Positions 51,574 through 59,707 of a DNA stretch of 64,000 bases are shown piece by piece (the first letter of the stretch is position 1; the number at the start of each line of letters is the position of its first letter). Under the pieces are notes generated by a model. That model saw only the letters and a program-made list of their open reading frames with translations, did no database searches and had not been told where the DNA came from. Position numbers and translations under genes: made by a program. The stretch comes from JALZKA01 sp963715405 (GTDB lineage: Bacteria > Actinomycetota > Thermoleophilia > Solirubrobacterales > 70-9): the NCBI GenBank assembly GCA_963715405.1, contig OY970239.1, positions 2,418,001 through 2,482,000 on the forward strand. The letters run 5' to 3'.

Positions 51574-52694
51574 GCGGCGAGGAGGCGGTCGTAGAGCGCA
51601 AGGGTCTTGGCTGCGATGCCATCCCAGGAATAGGGGCCTGCCGCGGCGTCCTTTGCCGCGGTTTCGAGGCGCGTCCGCTCGGCCGGGTCGGCGAGAACGC
51701 TCCCCAGCGCCTCAGCCAGCGCTGTTTCATCGCCTGGAGCCACCAGGCGGAGCGTCTCGCCGCCGCCCGCCCGGGCGACCTCGGGAAAGCCGCCGACGCT
51801 GGTGGCGACGATCGCCTTGCCGAAGGCAAGAGCGGTGAAGAGGACGCCGGACTGCTCGGCGTCGCGGTAGGGCAGAGCGACGACGTCTGCCCTACGCATG
51901 ATCGCGGGGATCTCGGAGTCGACGACGAAGCGGTCGATGAAGCGGACCCTGCTTCCCGCGGGCTCGGCCAGCAGGTGGAGCTCGCCCATATCTACCCCGA
52001 AAGGCCTGCCGACGATCCAAAGCTCGGCGTCCTCGGTCTCGAGCTGGTGAAACGCCCGCAGGAGGACGTCGGCACCCTTGTAGGGGCGGATCAGGCCGAA
52101 GAAGAGGATGACCGGCCCGCGCGCACCCTCGAGCTCGCGCGGCAACTCACCGGCCGGGAGCTCGGTCAAATAGTCGAACGCGCCATGGGGAATCACTTCG
52201 ATCTTCTCGCGCGGGACGCGCGCTTCGGCGAGGCGATTGGCCCCGTACTCGGACAGGGCGACGACGGCGTCCATGCGATCGAGCGCGCGGCGCGAGGCGC
52301 GCAGGCCGCCTGGGCCGCCCGAACCGCTCGCGCGGAGAAACCCGTGGGCCGTCCACACCTTGGCGGGGCGCTTCGGCAGGAGGGCGGCGTCGACGGCAGG
52401 AAGGGTCAACCACTGGTAGTGGACCACGTCCGCGCTCGTCCCCCGGGCACGCAGCATGCCGGGAACGTGCTCGGCGAGTCCGAGCACGCGACGAGCGAGG
52501 CTTCCTGACTCGAGCCGGCTCGAACGGGGGTAGAAGGATTCGGTCACCCCGTAGCCGGTTGCGCCGGCGACCTCGCCGTGAATAAAGCTCGACGTGACGA
52601 GCTCGACCTCGGCGCCAGCACGTGCCAGCGATGCCGCCAAGGCGCGGTCGAAGGGTGGCGTCTGGGCCGACGGATCGACGATCTGAACTCGCAT
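51570..52694 (-). CDS. glycosyltransferase, GT4 (GT-B fold)
   Basis: A 374-residue GT-B enzyme. The N-terminal half has GAEVELVTSSF and DVVHYQWLTLP; the C-terminal half starts at VILFFGLIRPYKGADVLLRAFH and has ADVVALPYRDAEQSGVLFTALAFGKAIVATSVGGFPEV, the nucleotide-sugar binding EX7E-like region. Sugar and acceptor are unknown. It overlaps the GT2 gene by 4 nt and faces another GT2 gene with only 17 nt between the starts. Confidence 0.88.
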   Translation of the reverse strand: MRVQIVDPSAQTPPFDRALAASLARAGAEVELVTSSFIHGEVAGATGYGVTESFYPRSSRLESGSLARRVLGLAEHVPGMLRARGTSADVVHYQWLTLPAVDAALLPKRPAKVWTAHGFLRASGSGGPGGLRASRRALDRMDAVVALSEYGANRLAEARVPREKIEVIPHGAFDYLTELPAGELPRELEGARGPVILFFGLIRPYKGADVLLRAFHQLETEDAELWIVGRPFGVDMGELHLLAEPAGSRVRFIDRFVVDSEIPAIMRRADVVALPYRDAEQSGVLFTALAFGKAIVATSVGGFPEVARAGGGETLRLVAPGDETALAEALGSVLADPAERTRLETAAKDAAAGPYSWDGIAAKTLALYDRLLAA

Positions 52695-52711
52695 TCGGGA
52701 AGGATTGTCCC

Positions 52712-53719
52712 GTGGACCTCTCCTTTTGTGTCGTCAACACCGCGGGCCGGGCGCATCTGTTGCGATGCCTCGCGTCGATTCGCGCGACGCTTCCGGCCGG
52801 TCTCGACGCCGAAATCCTCGTTTTGGACAATGCCTCCGGGGACGGGTCGGCGGATGCTGTGCGCGAGTGGAATGCGAGTCCGGACGGGCTCGGTGAGCGG
52901 TTGCGGCTGATCGAGCTGGAGCGCCGCGAGGGGAAGGCGGCGAACGACAGCCGGCTCCTGGCGGAAGCGCGCGGGCACTGGTGCCTGCTCCTCAACGAGG
53001 ACTCGGAGCTTTGTGCTGGCGCGGTGGAAGCTCTTCTCGAAGCGGTCAAGGACGAGTCGAAGGCTGCAGTGGCGGGCGCGCAGCTTCTGGGTGAGGACGG
53101 CTCAGCGTCGGCATGTGCGTGGCGACTTCCAGGGGTGACGACCGCGCTCTTGCAGGCGGCGTTTCTCCACCGGCTCTTCGTGACCCAGAGCGGGCGCGGC
53201 TCGGGCGTGCGGGAGGTGGGCTGGGTGCAGTCGGCGGCGATGCTCGTGCGCCGCGACGCCGCGGCCGGGGTCGGCTACTTCGACCCGGACTTCTTCGTCT
53301 ACTCGGATGAGACCGACTTTCAAAAGCGGCTTCGCGACGCGGCCTGGCTGGTGCTTCACGTACCGCACGCGCGAGCCGTCCACCACGAACAGCTCACGTA
53401 CGACCGCGAGGCGGGGCGGCGGCGCCTCGTCGAGTTCCACCGCAACCGCGACCTCTACATGCGAAAGCACCACGGGCCCGCCGCCGCCGCGGTCGTGCGC
53501 GGCCTGACCGCATGGAGCTACGCGGCCCGGGCTCTGGCCTCGCTCGTCATCCCGAGCCAGGACGCCGGCTGGTACTGGCTCCACGCCCGCCTGGCGCTGC
53601 GACCGCGCGGCGAGGGAATCCGCGAAGCCGCCGCCGAGCTCAACGCACGACTCGACCGCGAGGCGACGGCCGCCGATCCGGTGCCAGGTACTTCACACAA
53701 CGCTCAAGATTCCCCGTGA
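52712..53719 (+). CDS. glycosyltransferase family 2 (rhamnosyltransferase-like)
   Basis: A 335-residue cytosolic enzyme: LSFCVVNTAGRAHLLRCLASI, ILVLDNASGDGSADAV, LLLNEDSEL (DxD-like) and WVQSAAMLVRRDA followed by DPDFFVYSDETDFQKRL, the acceptor motif of rhamnosyl-type GT2 proteins. GTG at 52712 is preceded by AAGGA. Its last codons contain copy B of the 29-nt repeat, which gives the protein a nonconserved end (PVPGTSHNAQDSP). It overlaps the GNAT gene by 4 nt. Confidence 0.88.
   Translation: MDLSFCVVNTAGRAHLLRCLASIRATLPAGLDAEILVLDNASGDGSADAVREWNASPDGLGERLRLIELERREGKAANDSRLLAEARGHWCLLLNEDSELCAGAVEALLEAVKDESKAAVAGAQLLGEDGSASACAWRLPGVTTALLQAAFLHRLFVTQSGRGSGVREVGWVQSAAMLVRRDAAAGVGYFDPDFFVYSDETDFQKRLRDAAWLVLHVPHARAVHHEQLTYDREAGRRRLVEFHRNRDLYMRKHHGPAAAAVVRGLTAWSYAARALASLVIPSQDAGWYWLHARLALRPRGEGIREAAAELNARLDREATAADPVPGTSHNAQDSP
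53680..53708 (+). repeat. 29-nt 3'-end repeat, copy B
   Basis: Begins GGTGCCAGGTAC and ends AACGCTCAAG. It lies inside the last 40 nt of the GT2 gene and is translated. It matches copy A at 25 and copy C at 22 of 29 positions. Confidence 0.65.
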
Positions 53720-54495
53720 CCCAGCCGAGCTCGGAGATCCTGGCCGCGTGGGAGCTGGAGCGGCTGATGGCCAAGGCCGCGGCGTCACGGTTTGAGCGAA
53801 CGCGCTACGGGTTCGTCTGCGCGAATCCGGACCTCGCGTCCGTGTGGTCGGCGAGCCGGGCTCAAGTCGAGCCCGATGCCGAGGTGCCGCCACTTGACCA
53901 CTTGCGCGTGATGGCGGAGATGCCGGCCGACTGGCATCCGGGGCTGCGCCACCGCAACGCGTTCGTCGCTCACTCGGACGAGCGCAAGGAGGTCGCCTGG
54001 TCGCTTGCGCGCGAGGGCTGGAGCGTGAAAGAGCTGTGGCTCATGATCTGCCGCGTTCCTCCCAAGGCTCCTGCGCTGGCGAAGCGGGTCGAAGGAGCGG
54101 CGATGCGCCGGCTGAAAGGTCGGCTCGGCGTCGAGCACGGGTTGCCGCCCGACATGATCGCCCAGTTCGACCGCTACGACGACCTGCGAGCGCGGGCTGC
54201 CGCCCACTTCGCCTTCGGGGGCTGGGAGGACGGCAGGCCCCTCTCGCTCGCCTCGATGTACCTGCGCGGCGACATCGCGGCTCTCGAGGACGTGGCGACC
54301 CTGACTCGCGCACGCGGCCGCGGCCTCGGAAAGGCGGCGGTTCTTGGCGCAACGGCCGCCGCACTACGACTATCGGCGCGCGCGGTGTACCTCTTCGCCG
54401 AGCCGGAGGTGGCGCACCGTTTCTACGAGCCGCTGGGCTTCGAGCAGATCGGCGCGGCGTGGGCGTGCGAGAAGGCGCCGTCTGGGGATGGGTAA
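53716..54495 (+). CDS. GNAT-family N-acetyltransferase
   Basis: A 259-residue protein. The C-terminal half holds GNAT motif A (TRARGRGLGKAAVLGATAAAL) with the RxxGxG acetyl-CoA loop, and the final AHRFYEPLGFEQIG strand. The N-terminal half is helical and may be a degenerate first GNAT fold. Its position inside the polysaccharide locus suggests acetylation of a sugar or metabolite, but this is only context. GTG at 53716 overlaps the GT2 stop. It converges on the flippase gene, with 18 nt between the stops. Confidence 0.8.
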   Translation: MTQPSSEILAAWELERLMAKAAASRFERTRYGFVCANPDLASVWSASRAQVEPDAEVPPLDHLRVMAEMPADWHPGLRHRNAFVAHSDERKEVAWSLAREGWSVKELWLMICRVPPKAPALAKRVEGAAMRRLKGRLGVEHGLPPDMIAQFDRYDDLRARAAAHFAFGGWEDGRPLSLASMYLRGDIAALEDVATLTRARGRGLGKAAVLGATAAALRLSARAVYLFAEPEVAHRFYEPLGFEQIGAAWACEKAPSGDG

Positions 54496-54513
54496 GGAGC
54501 GCGCGCGACCGCG

Positions 54514-56061
54514 CTACCCCGCCCCGCCGCGGTCCGTATCCCTCGCCGCCTGGTCGATCGCCGTTTCGGCCTGGGCCTCGCGCTCGCCGACCTCGCGCCG
54601 CGCGCCGGCATCGCCGCCGCGAACTCGCCCGAGCAAGGAACGCAGCTGCTCGCGTTCCTCTTCGCTGAGAAACCGGGCCGCCCATAGCCCCGCGGGGTAC
54701 GCCGCGCATAGCGCAAGCGTCAGCGCCAACCCGTCTGCGCCGTCGTGGGGCACGAGCGTCTCGCCGATCGCGATCAGCGTGGCCGCCAGGAGAACCGCCG
54801 TTGCGAGACGTCGCCACTCGTACGGCACGTAGAACAGCCGTCGCACCATTGCGTACATCAGGCCGACCACGACGACGTAGGAGGCACCCAGCGCAACGCC
54901 GGCGCCGACGATTCCGTACTCCGGCACGAGCGCCAGGTTGAGACCGATGTTGACGGCCACCCCCGCGAACGTGGCGGGAAACGAGAGCTCCGTCCTTCCG
55001 GTGCGCCCGAGAATCACTACGAGGACCAGATACAGCGCATAGAGCGCGGTCCCGGCGGCCAGCGGGCCCACAACGTCCTGGGCCTCGAAGAAGCGCTCGT
55101 CGGCCAGTAGCCGGACGAGCCAGGGAGCCAGGAGCCAGAGGCCGACGACCGCGAAGGCGATCGTCGCGACGAACCAGGAGACGATCAGGGCGTACGCCCT
55201 GCGAGCTTCCTCGTCGTCGGTGATCGAGTAGGCGAGCGGTGGCCAGGCGAGGTGAAAGCCGCGCACCAGGACCTGCATCCCGTTCGCGAACTTGACGGCG
55301 AGCGCGTAGAGCCCGGCCTCCGCAAGGCCGGCCAGCCTCACGATGATGATCCTGTCGATGAAGGAAAGCGAGTAGAGCGTCAGCTCGGCGGGCATAGTCG
55401 GCAGGCCGAACCGGAGCATGTGACGCAGAAGGCCGGTGTCGACGCGAAGGCCCAGGCGCCGCCGCTCGACCCAGAGCCGCCCTAAGAGGAACAGGACGCC
55501 GGTCCCGAAGCTGCCGAGAAGAATGGCCGAGGCCCCAAGCTCGGTCCCCACCACGAGCACGACCGTAACCGGGATCGTGAGGAGGACCTGGGCGATCGTG
55601 TAGGTGAAGTAGGTGCGGGCGCGCTCGTCGAGGCGAAGGAGCGTGAGCACGTACTCCCACAGCGTGAGGTGCCAAAGGCCGAGGATCGCCAGGCGGGCGA
55701 GCCCGGCGTCGCGCTCTCCCAGGAGAGCCTCGGAGATGGGGCCTGCGAACGGAAGCGCCACCAGCGCGGCGACGGTGGTCGTCCAAAAGAGGGCGGCGAA
55801 GCCGGTCCGCACGACCGCCTCGGGTCGCTCGCCCGCCTTGTAGTAGAAGCGCAGGATCGCCTCGATCACGCCAAGGCGCACAACAATCGAGGCGGCGATG
55901 AGCGAGGCGATCATCACCTCTGCCGCCCCATAGTCGGCCGGGCTCAGATAAGTCGTATAGATCGGCAGCAGGAAGAGCGCGATCAGCTTCGAGAGGACAC
56001 TGGCCGCGGTGTAGGCGGCGCCCGTCGTCGCGAGCCGTCGCAGGTGCCCGAAAACGCTCAA
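54514..56061 (-). CDS. oligosaccharide flippase (Wzx/MATE-like, polysaccharide biosynthesis protein)
   Basis: A protein of about 515 residues with 12-14 helices. It begins SVFGHLRRLATTGAAYTAASVLSKL and includes LLPIYTTYLSPADYGAAEV, the family's first-helix signature, and a late GIVGAGVALGASYVVVVGLMYAMV. It would flip lipid-linked sugar units to the outer face. The frame is open to 56193, but that part overlaps the ligase gene; TTG at 56061 lies 5 nt after its stop and follows GAGTGAAG, so I chose it. A charged Arg/Glu/Ala tail ends the protein. Confidence 0.85.
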   Translation of the reverse strand: MSVFGHLRRLATTGAAYTAASVLSKLIALFLLPIYTTYLSPADYGAAEVMIASLIAASIVVRLGVIEAILRFYYKAGERPEAVVRTGFAALFWTTTVAALVALPFAGPISEALLGERDAGLARLAILGLWHLTLWEYVLTLLRLDERARTYFTYTIAQVLLTIPVTVVLVVGTELGASAILLGSFGTGVLFLLGRLWVERRRLGLRVDTGLLRHMLRFGLPTMPAELTLYSLSFIDRIIIVRLAGLAEAGLYALAVKFANGMQVLVRGFHLAWPPLAYSITDDEEARRAYALIVSWFVATIAFAVVGLWLLAPWLVRLLADERFFEAQDVVGPLAAGTALYALYLVLVVILGRTGRTELSFPATFAGVAVNIGLNLALVPEYGIVGAGVALGASYVVVVGLMYAMVRRLFYVPYEWRRLATAVLLAATLIAIGETLVPHDGADGLALTLALCAAYPAGLWAARFLSEEEREQLRSLLGRVRGGDAGARREVGEREAQAETAIDQAARDTDRGGAG

Positions 56062-56065
56062 GTCT

Positions 56066-57538
56066 TCACTCGCGTAACGCGATGCCCAATGCCAAAAGCG
56101 CCCACATCGCCGGGTCGATCGCGAAGCCGGCGTAGCCCACCGAATGCACGAAGAGCGCGGCGAAGGCGGCGGCCACTCCGGCTCGAACCGCATTGCGGGC
56201 AGGCCACGGCCGGAGCAGCACGAGCCCCGCCAGGACCAGCGTCGCGAGATAAGGCACGAGGCCGATTACTCCTTGCTCGGCGGCGACGGTGATCGGCTCC
56301 GTGTGGCTTACGGGCTTTCGGACCTCCTCGATCTCGCGGCGGTAGGCGACCGCGAACGATCCCGACCCCTGCCCCGCGACTGGAGCCTGTTCGAAGAGGT
56401 CGAGTCCACCGCCGATCAGATCCGTGCGCCCGCTCGAGACCTCGGCGAGGTCGCTCCGTCCCGTGTCAACCGACTCGTCTCGCGCGGGACCCCCGATCAC
56501 AAGGACAGTCGCCAGGGCCAGCGCTCCAAGCGCCGCGGCCACGATGAAGCCCCGCAACCCGAACCGGAGCCACGTCAGAAGGCTCAGGCCCACCGTAAGC
56601 GCAGCGAGGCTCGTCTGCGAATAGGTGAGGTAGAGCGCGGCCAAGAGCACGGTTGCCGCGCTCAGCCCGGCGAGCACCTCACGTGCAGGACGCTGCCACG
56701 CCACCCACGCCGCGATTCCCACGATCACCAGCGCCAGGTAGCGGCCGAGCACGTTCGGATCGCGGAACAGCGAGTTGACCCGGAAGTAGAGGTGAAGCTG
56801 GTTCGCGTCTTTCAGGTCCTGATTGAGCAGGAGGTCTCTGCTCGCGTACTGGACGAGCGCGACGATCGCGAAGCCGATCGCCACGAGAGCCGAGGCAAGC
56901 AGCACCTGCCCCACAAGCTTGCGATGCCAGCGCACGTCGCGAAGGAGCGCGAGCATCGCTGCGAAGGGCGCGAGGAAGAAGGCGACGGTGCGAATGGCGT
57001 TGGTCGGATCCTCCGTCCAGGCCACTCCGATCCCGTAGACGACGAGGGATGCGGCCAGGGCGATCGCGAGGTAGCGAACAACGGGCGGTTCGCCGGCGTG
57101 CGGCGCGCTGTCGGTGAGAAGCTCGTCATCACGGCGCGTCGCGCAGAGCCACGCTCCGCGCAGGAAGCCTCCTGCGATCACGCCATAGAGGGGGATCAAG
57201 AGGAAGTTCGTCTCGCCGCCGATCTGGATCGGCAGGCGCAGCGGCAAGACGGCAAACGCTGCGATGGCGAAAGCCGCGGGGACTCGCTGAAAGGTCGCCG
57301 CGGTGGCCCCCAGAGCGATGCCGCCAAGGACCAGGCCCAGTGCGAGCGCGCCCGGCTGGGAGATGATCTCGTCAAAGCGATCCTGGTCAGCGACCTGGCC
57401 CGTGAGGAGGGCGAGCGCGGCCACGAGGCCGCAGCCCATCGCCGCGTACCTTCGCCTCGGATCCTGGATAACAAGCGACGCACCCGTGCCAGCGCACGCG
57501 ACCAAGACGCCGAAGAGCTCGAGCGCGGAGGCGGTCAA
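56066..57538 (-). CDS. O-antigen ligase/polymerase-like membrane protein
   Basis: A 490-residue protein with about 12 helices and one larger loop (about residues 350-405). The loop has SGRTDLIGGGLDLFEQAPVAG and SGSFAVAYRREI, followed by KPVSHTEPITVAAEQGVIGLV, the Wzy_C pattern with its conserved Arg and His. Such proteins link or polymerise lipid-linked glycans outside the membrane. The TTG at 57538 overlaps the previous stop (TTGA). It belongs with the flippase and glycosyltransferases here. Confidence 0.87.
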   Translation of the reverse strand: MTASALELFGVLVACAGTGASLVIQDPRRRYAAMGCGLVAALALLTGQVADQDRFDEIISQPGALALGLVLGGIALGATAATFQRVPAAFAIAAFAVLPLRLPIQIGGETNFLLIPLYGVIAGGFLRGAWLCATRRDDELLTDSAPHAGEPPVVRYLAIALAASLVVYGIGVAWTEDPTNAIRTVAFFLAPFAAMLALLRDVRWHRKLVGQVLLASALVAIGFAIVALVQYASRDLLLNQDLKDANQLHLYFRVNSLFRDPNVLGRYLALVIVGIAAWVAWQRPAREVLAGLSAATVLLAALYLTYSQTSLAALTVGLSLLTWLRFGLRGFIVAAALGALALATVLVIGGPARDESVDTGRSDLAEVSSGRTDLIGGGLDLFEQAPVAGQGSGSFAVAYRREIEEVRKPVSHTEPITVAAEQGVIGLVPYLATLVLAGLVLLRPWPARNAVRAGVAAAFAALFVHSVGYAGFAIDPAMWALLALGIALRE

Positions 57539-58053
57539 CCCGAATCATCCGTTCCGCATGGCGCGACCTTCAGGACGTAGCGCGCCTCGTTCAGAGCGTC
57601 GCCCGGCGTCACGTTGAGGCGCCGGGGAAACACCATCTGGCGGTCCTCGCCAGGGAGCGAGACGCGCAGTCTGTAGCGGCCCGGCAGCGCTCGCTCCGGT
57701 CCGGCCGACGCACCCGGCTCGGCTCCTTCGGCGTCAAGGAGCCCATCCCACACGCACTTGATCGGCTCCCCCGCCTCGACTTCGAGAGCGGGATCCAGCG
57801 TTCTCGCCACGACCTGATTGCGCCCGACGACCTCCACGACGGCCGCTGGGTCATCGAAGCGAACGAAGAACTCGAACGTCGCGGTCCCTTTTCCCTCAAA
57901 GATCCTTGGAAAGCTCGTCACCTCGAGCGCAAGGTCGGGCGTCCGCGCTCGATAGACGAGAATGCCCACGACGAGCGACGCGACGAGGAGCGCGATCAGG
58001 GCAATCGGACCCAGGCTTCTTGGGCTCGATGCCGGCGATCCGGATGCGTTCAA
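57535..58053 (-). CDS. membrane-anchored protein of unknown function, 172 aa
   Basis: One N-terminal helix (LGPIALIALLVASLVVGILVY), then a beta-rich extracytoplasmic domain (TATFEFFVRFDDPAAVVEVVG, ALPGRYRLRVSLPGEDRQMVFPRRL), which resembles a FlgD/Ig-like fold without clear family assignment. Two cysteines (KCVW and the final APCG) could form a disulfide. It overlaps the LytR_C gene upstream and the ligase gene downstream by 4 nt each, so it probably works in polymer assembly at the cell surface. Confidence 0.6.
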   Translation of the reverse strand: MNASGSPASSPRSLGPIALIALLVASLVVGILVYRARTPDLALEVTSFPRIFEGKGTATFEFFVRFDDPAAVVEVVGRNQVVARTLDPALEVEAGEPIKCVWDGLLDAEGAEPGASAGPERALPGRYRLRVSLPGEDRQMVFPRRLNVTPGDALNEARYVLKVAPCGTDDSG

Positions 58054-58877
58054 GGCGCGACGCGGTCCTGGCCGACGATGATCACGACGTCAGCTTCCCC
58101 CGCAGCCTCCTGAACCGCGCGGTCGATCTGCTGGACCGCGACACCCTCGAGCTCCGCAGCAACACGGTTGGCCGCCCGCTTCTGGTTCGGCGCGTACATG
58201 ACGACCGTCTGGTCGGTCCTCCGCTCGATGGCGCCGACCTGGCCCCGGATGAATCCCGCGTTCTCGATCTGGGTGGCGATGCGGCCTGCGACACCCGAAG
58301 CCGTGGTCGTGTTGAGAACTGCGACCTCGATGCCAGACGGCTCAGACGACGAGACCCCGGGCTCGTCGACGCGGAGGATCCTGTCCACTCCCACGATCCC
58401 GACCACGCCGCCGACCAGGGCCACGATCGCGATCACGGCGAGCCAGCGCGGCTGGGTGACCCGGGCCGCAAATTCTTTCCAGCGCGGGTGCGGCTCAAGG
58501 GCCGCGCGCTCCATCGTCACCTGGGCGAGCGCCGGCCGCTCACTGGTCAGGAGGCTTTCCGAGAGGGGCGTGGGCGGAGCCGGTTTCTCCTGCGTGGCTG
58601 ACGCCGCGCGCACAGCCTCGAACTCCATCGTGCCGGGCACCGGGTCCCCGCGGTCGGCGTACGTCCGCGCGAGATCGCGCTCGGCCTGATCAAGCCGGCG
58701 CTCTGAGAGCAAGATGTCAGCGGACGGGAAGTCCGGGTCCTGACTCATCCATTCGCGCAGGCGATTTACGTCTCGGCGCTGAGACAGGTAAAGGGGCAAG
58801 AGGAGGAGGATGCCGATGACCGAGACGGCCGCGATCGCGGAGGTGACCTCGGTGAAAGGGAGCAGGTCGGTGCCCAC
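58050..58877 (-). CDS. LytR_C-domain membrane protein 1
   Basis: A 275-residue protein: an N-terminal helix (residues 11-33), a charged cytoplasmic part with DQAERDLARTYADRGD, a second helix near 143-165, and a LytR C-terminal domain (EVAVLNTTTASGVAGRIATQIENAGF through VVIIVG). The domain occurs at the end of LytR-CpsA-Psr enzymes but here stands without the catalytic part, so it may bind glycan or partner proteins. It has a paralogue 12 nt upstream in the operon. Confidence 0.78.
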   Translation of the reverse strand: MGTDLLPFTEVTSAIAAVSVIGILLLLPLYLSQRRDVNRLREWMSQDPDFPSADILLSERRLDQAERDLARTYADRGDPVPGTMEFEAVRAASATQEKPAPPTPLSESLLTSERPALAQVTMERAALEPHPRWKEFAARVTQPRWLAVIAIVALVGGVVGIVGVDRILRVDEPGVSSSEPSGIEVAVLNTTTASGVAGRIATQIENAGFIRGQVGAIERRTDQTVVMYAPNQKRAANRVAAELEGVAVQQIDRAVQEAAGEADVVIIVGQDRVAP

Positions 58878-58889
58878 CAGCTACTCCTC

Positions 58890-59645
58890 CTAAGGCGCTT
58901 CGTCTTGGCCGAACGTGCTGTCTTCGAAGCCGACAAGGAGGGCCAGGGGCGCGCCCTTCACCTGCTCGCGAACAGCGGATGACATGGGCTCGATCGGGGT
59001 TTCGCCGAGGTCGCCCTTGATCGCCGAGGCGAGCTCCTCCGCGTCAGCCTCGGCCTCGGGCTCGAACATGATCAGCGAGTCCTCCTCGCCGGCGAGCGCG
59101 TCGGCCTTTACTCCAACCTTGAAATCCGCCGGTTTTACGACCTCGTCGGCGACGAGGTCAGCGACTCCGGAAACTGGCTCCGCCACGCCGGGCTGCTCGG
59201 TCGCGTTGAGGACCGCTACCTCCACCGCGTCCTCATCAGCGCCTCTCTGGCGCTCGGCCACGGTGGTCCCTTCGCCCCCGAGGAGGCCGAAGCCGCTCGT
59301 CACGATCGCCGCGACGATCAGCGCGACGAGAACGGCGACGAGGATCCGCGGGTCCACTGGCGAGCGCCGGTCGAGCTCGTCCCAGCGGGGTCCTACGGCT
59401 GCTGCGATCCGGTCGCGGAGCGCTGCAAGGCGCGACGGCTTCTCGGGTTTTTGCAGCTCACCTTTTTCGTCGCTGGCCGCGAGCGATGCCTCGTCCGCTT
59501 CGGAGGCGCGCTCCGGCGCCCGGCCGGCCCACTCGCGCAGGCGGCGAACCTCGCGTGCCTGAAGCACGATCAGAAGCGCCAGGATCGCAAACCCGAGGAA
59601 GGCAACGACCCCGAGGATCGGCCCAATGTCCTCGATCAGATCCAT
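58890..59645 (-). CDS. LytR_C-domain membrane protein 2
   Basis: A 251-residue protein with the same layout as its neighbour: an N-terminal helix (GVVAFLGFAILALLIVLQA), VRRLREWAG as in the paralogue's VNRLREWMS, a charged region, a second helix (ILVAVLVALIVAAIVTSG) and a LytR_C-like end (EVAVLNATEQPGVAEPVSGVADLV). A very acidic stretch (PEAEADAEELAS) replaces part of the domain. The two genes probably arose by tandem duplication. It heads the 59645-57535 run. Confidence 0.72.
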   Translation of the reverse strand: MDLIEDIGPILGVVAFLGFAILALLIVLQAREVRRLREWAGRAPERASEADEASLAASDEKGELQKPEKPSRLAALRDRIAAAVGPRWDELDRRSPVDPRILVAVLVALIVAAIVTSGFGLLGGEGTTVAERQRGADEDAVEVAVLNATEQPGVAEPVSGVADLVADEVVKPADFKVGVKADALAGEEDSLIMFEPEAEADAEELASAIKGDLGETPIEPMSSAVREQVKGAPLALLVGFEDSTFGQDEAP

Positions 59646-59678
59646 GCGGAGCGGGGCAGTCTATGGCGCACGGCGGAG

Positions 59679-59707
59679 TGTGAGCGTTTCGTTAGGTGCC
59701 TGGCACC
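59679..59707 (-). repeat. 29-nt 3'-end repeat, copy C
   Basis: On the minus strand it begins GGTGCCAGGCACC, a perfect 6-bp dyad around one A, continues with TAA, the stop codon of the CapD-type gene, and ends AACGCTCACA. It matches copies A and B at 23 and 22 of 29 positions. Confidence 0.6.

Noticed and set aside
54041..55786. 581-codon open frame on the minus strand
   Set aside because: Arg/Ala/Gly/Pro-rich shadow of the flippase gene in another frame; no recognisable fold.
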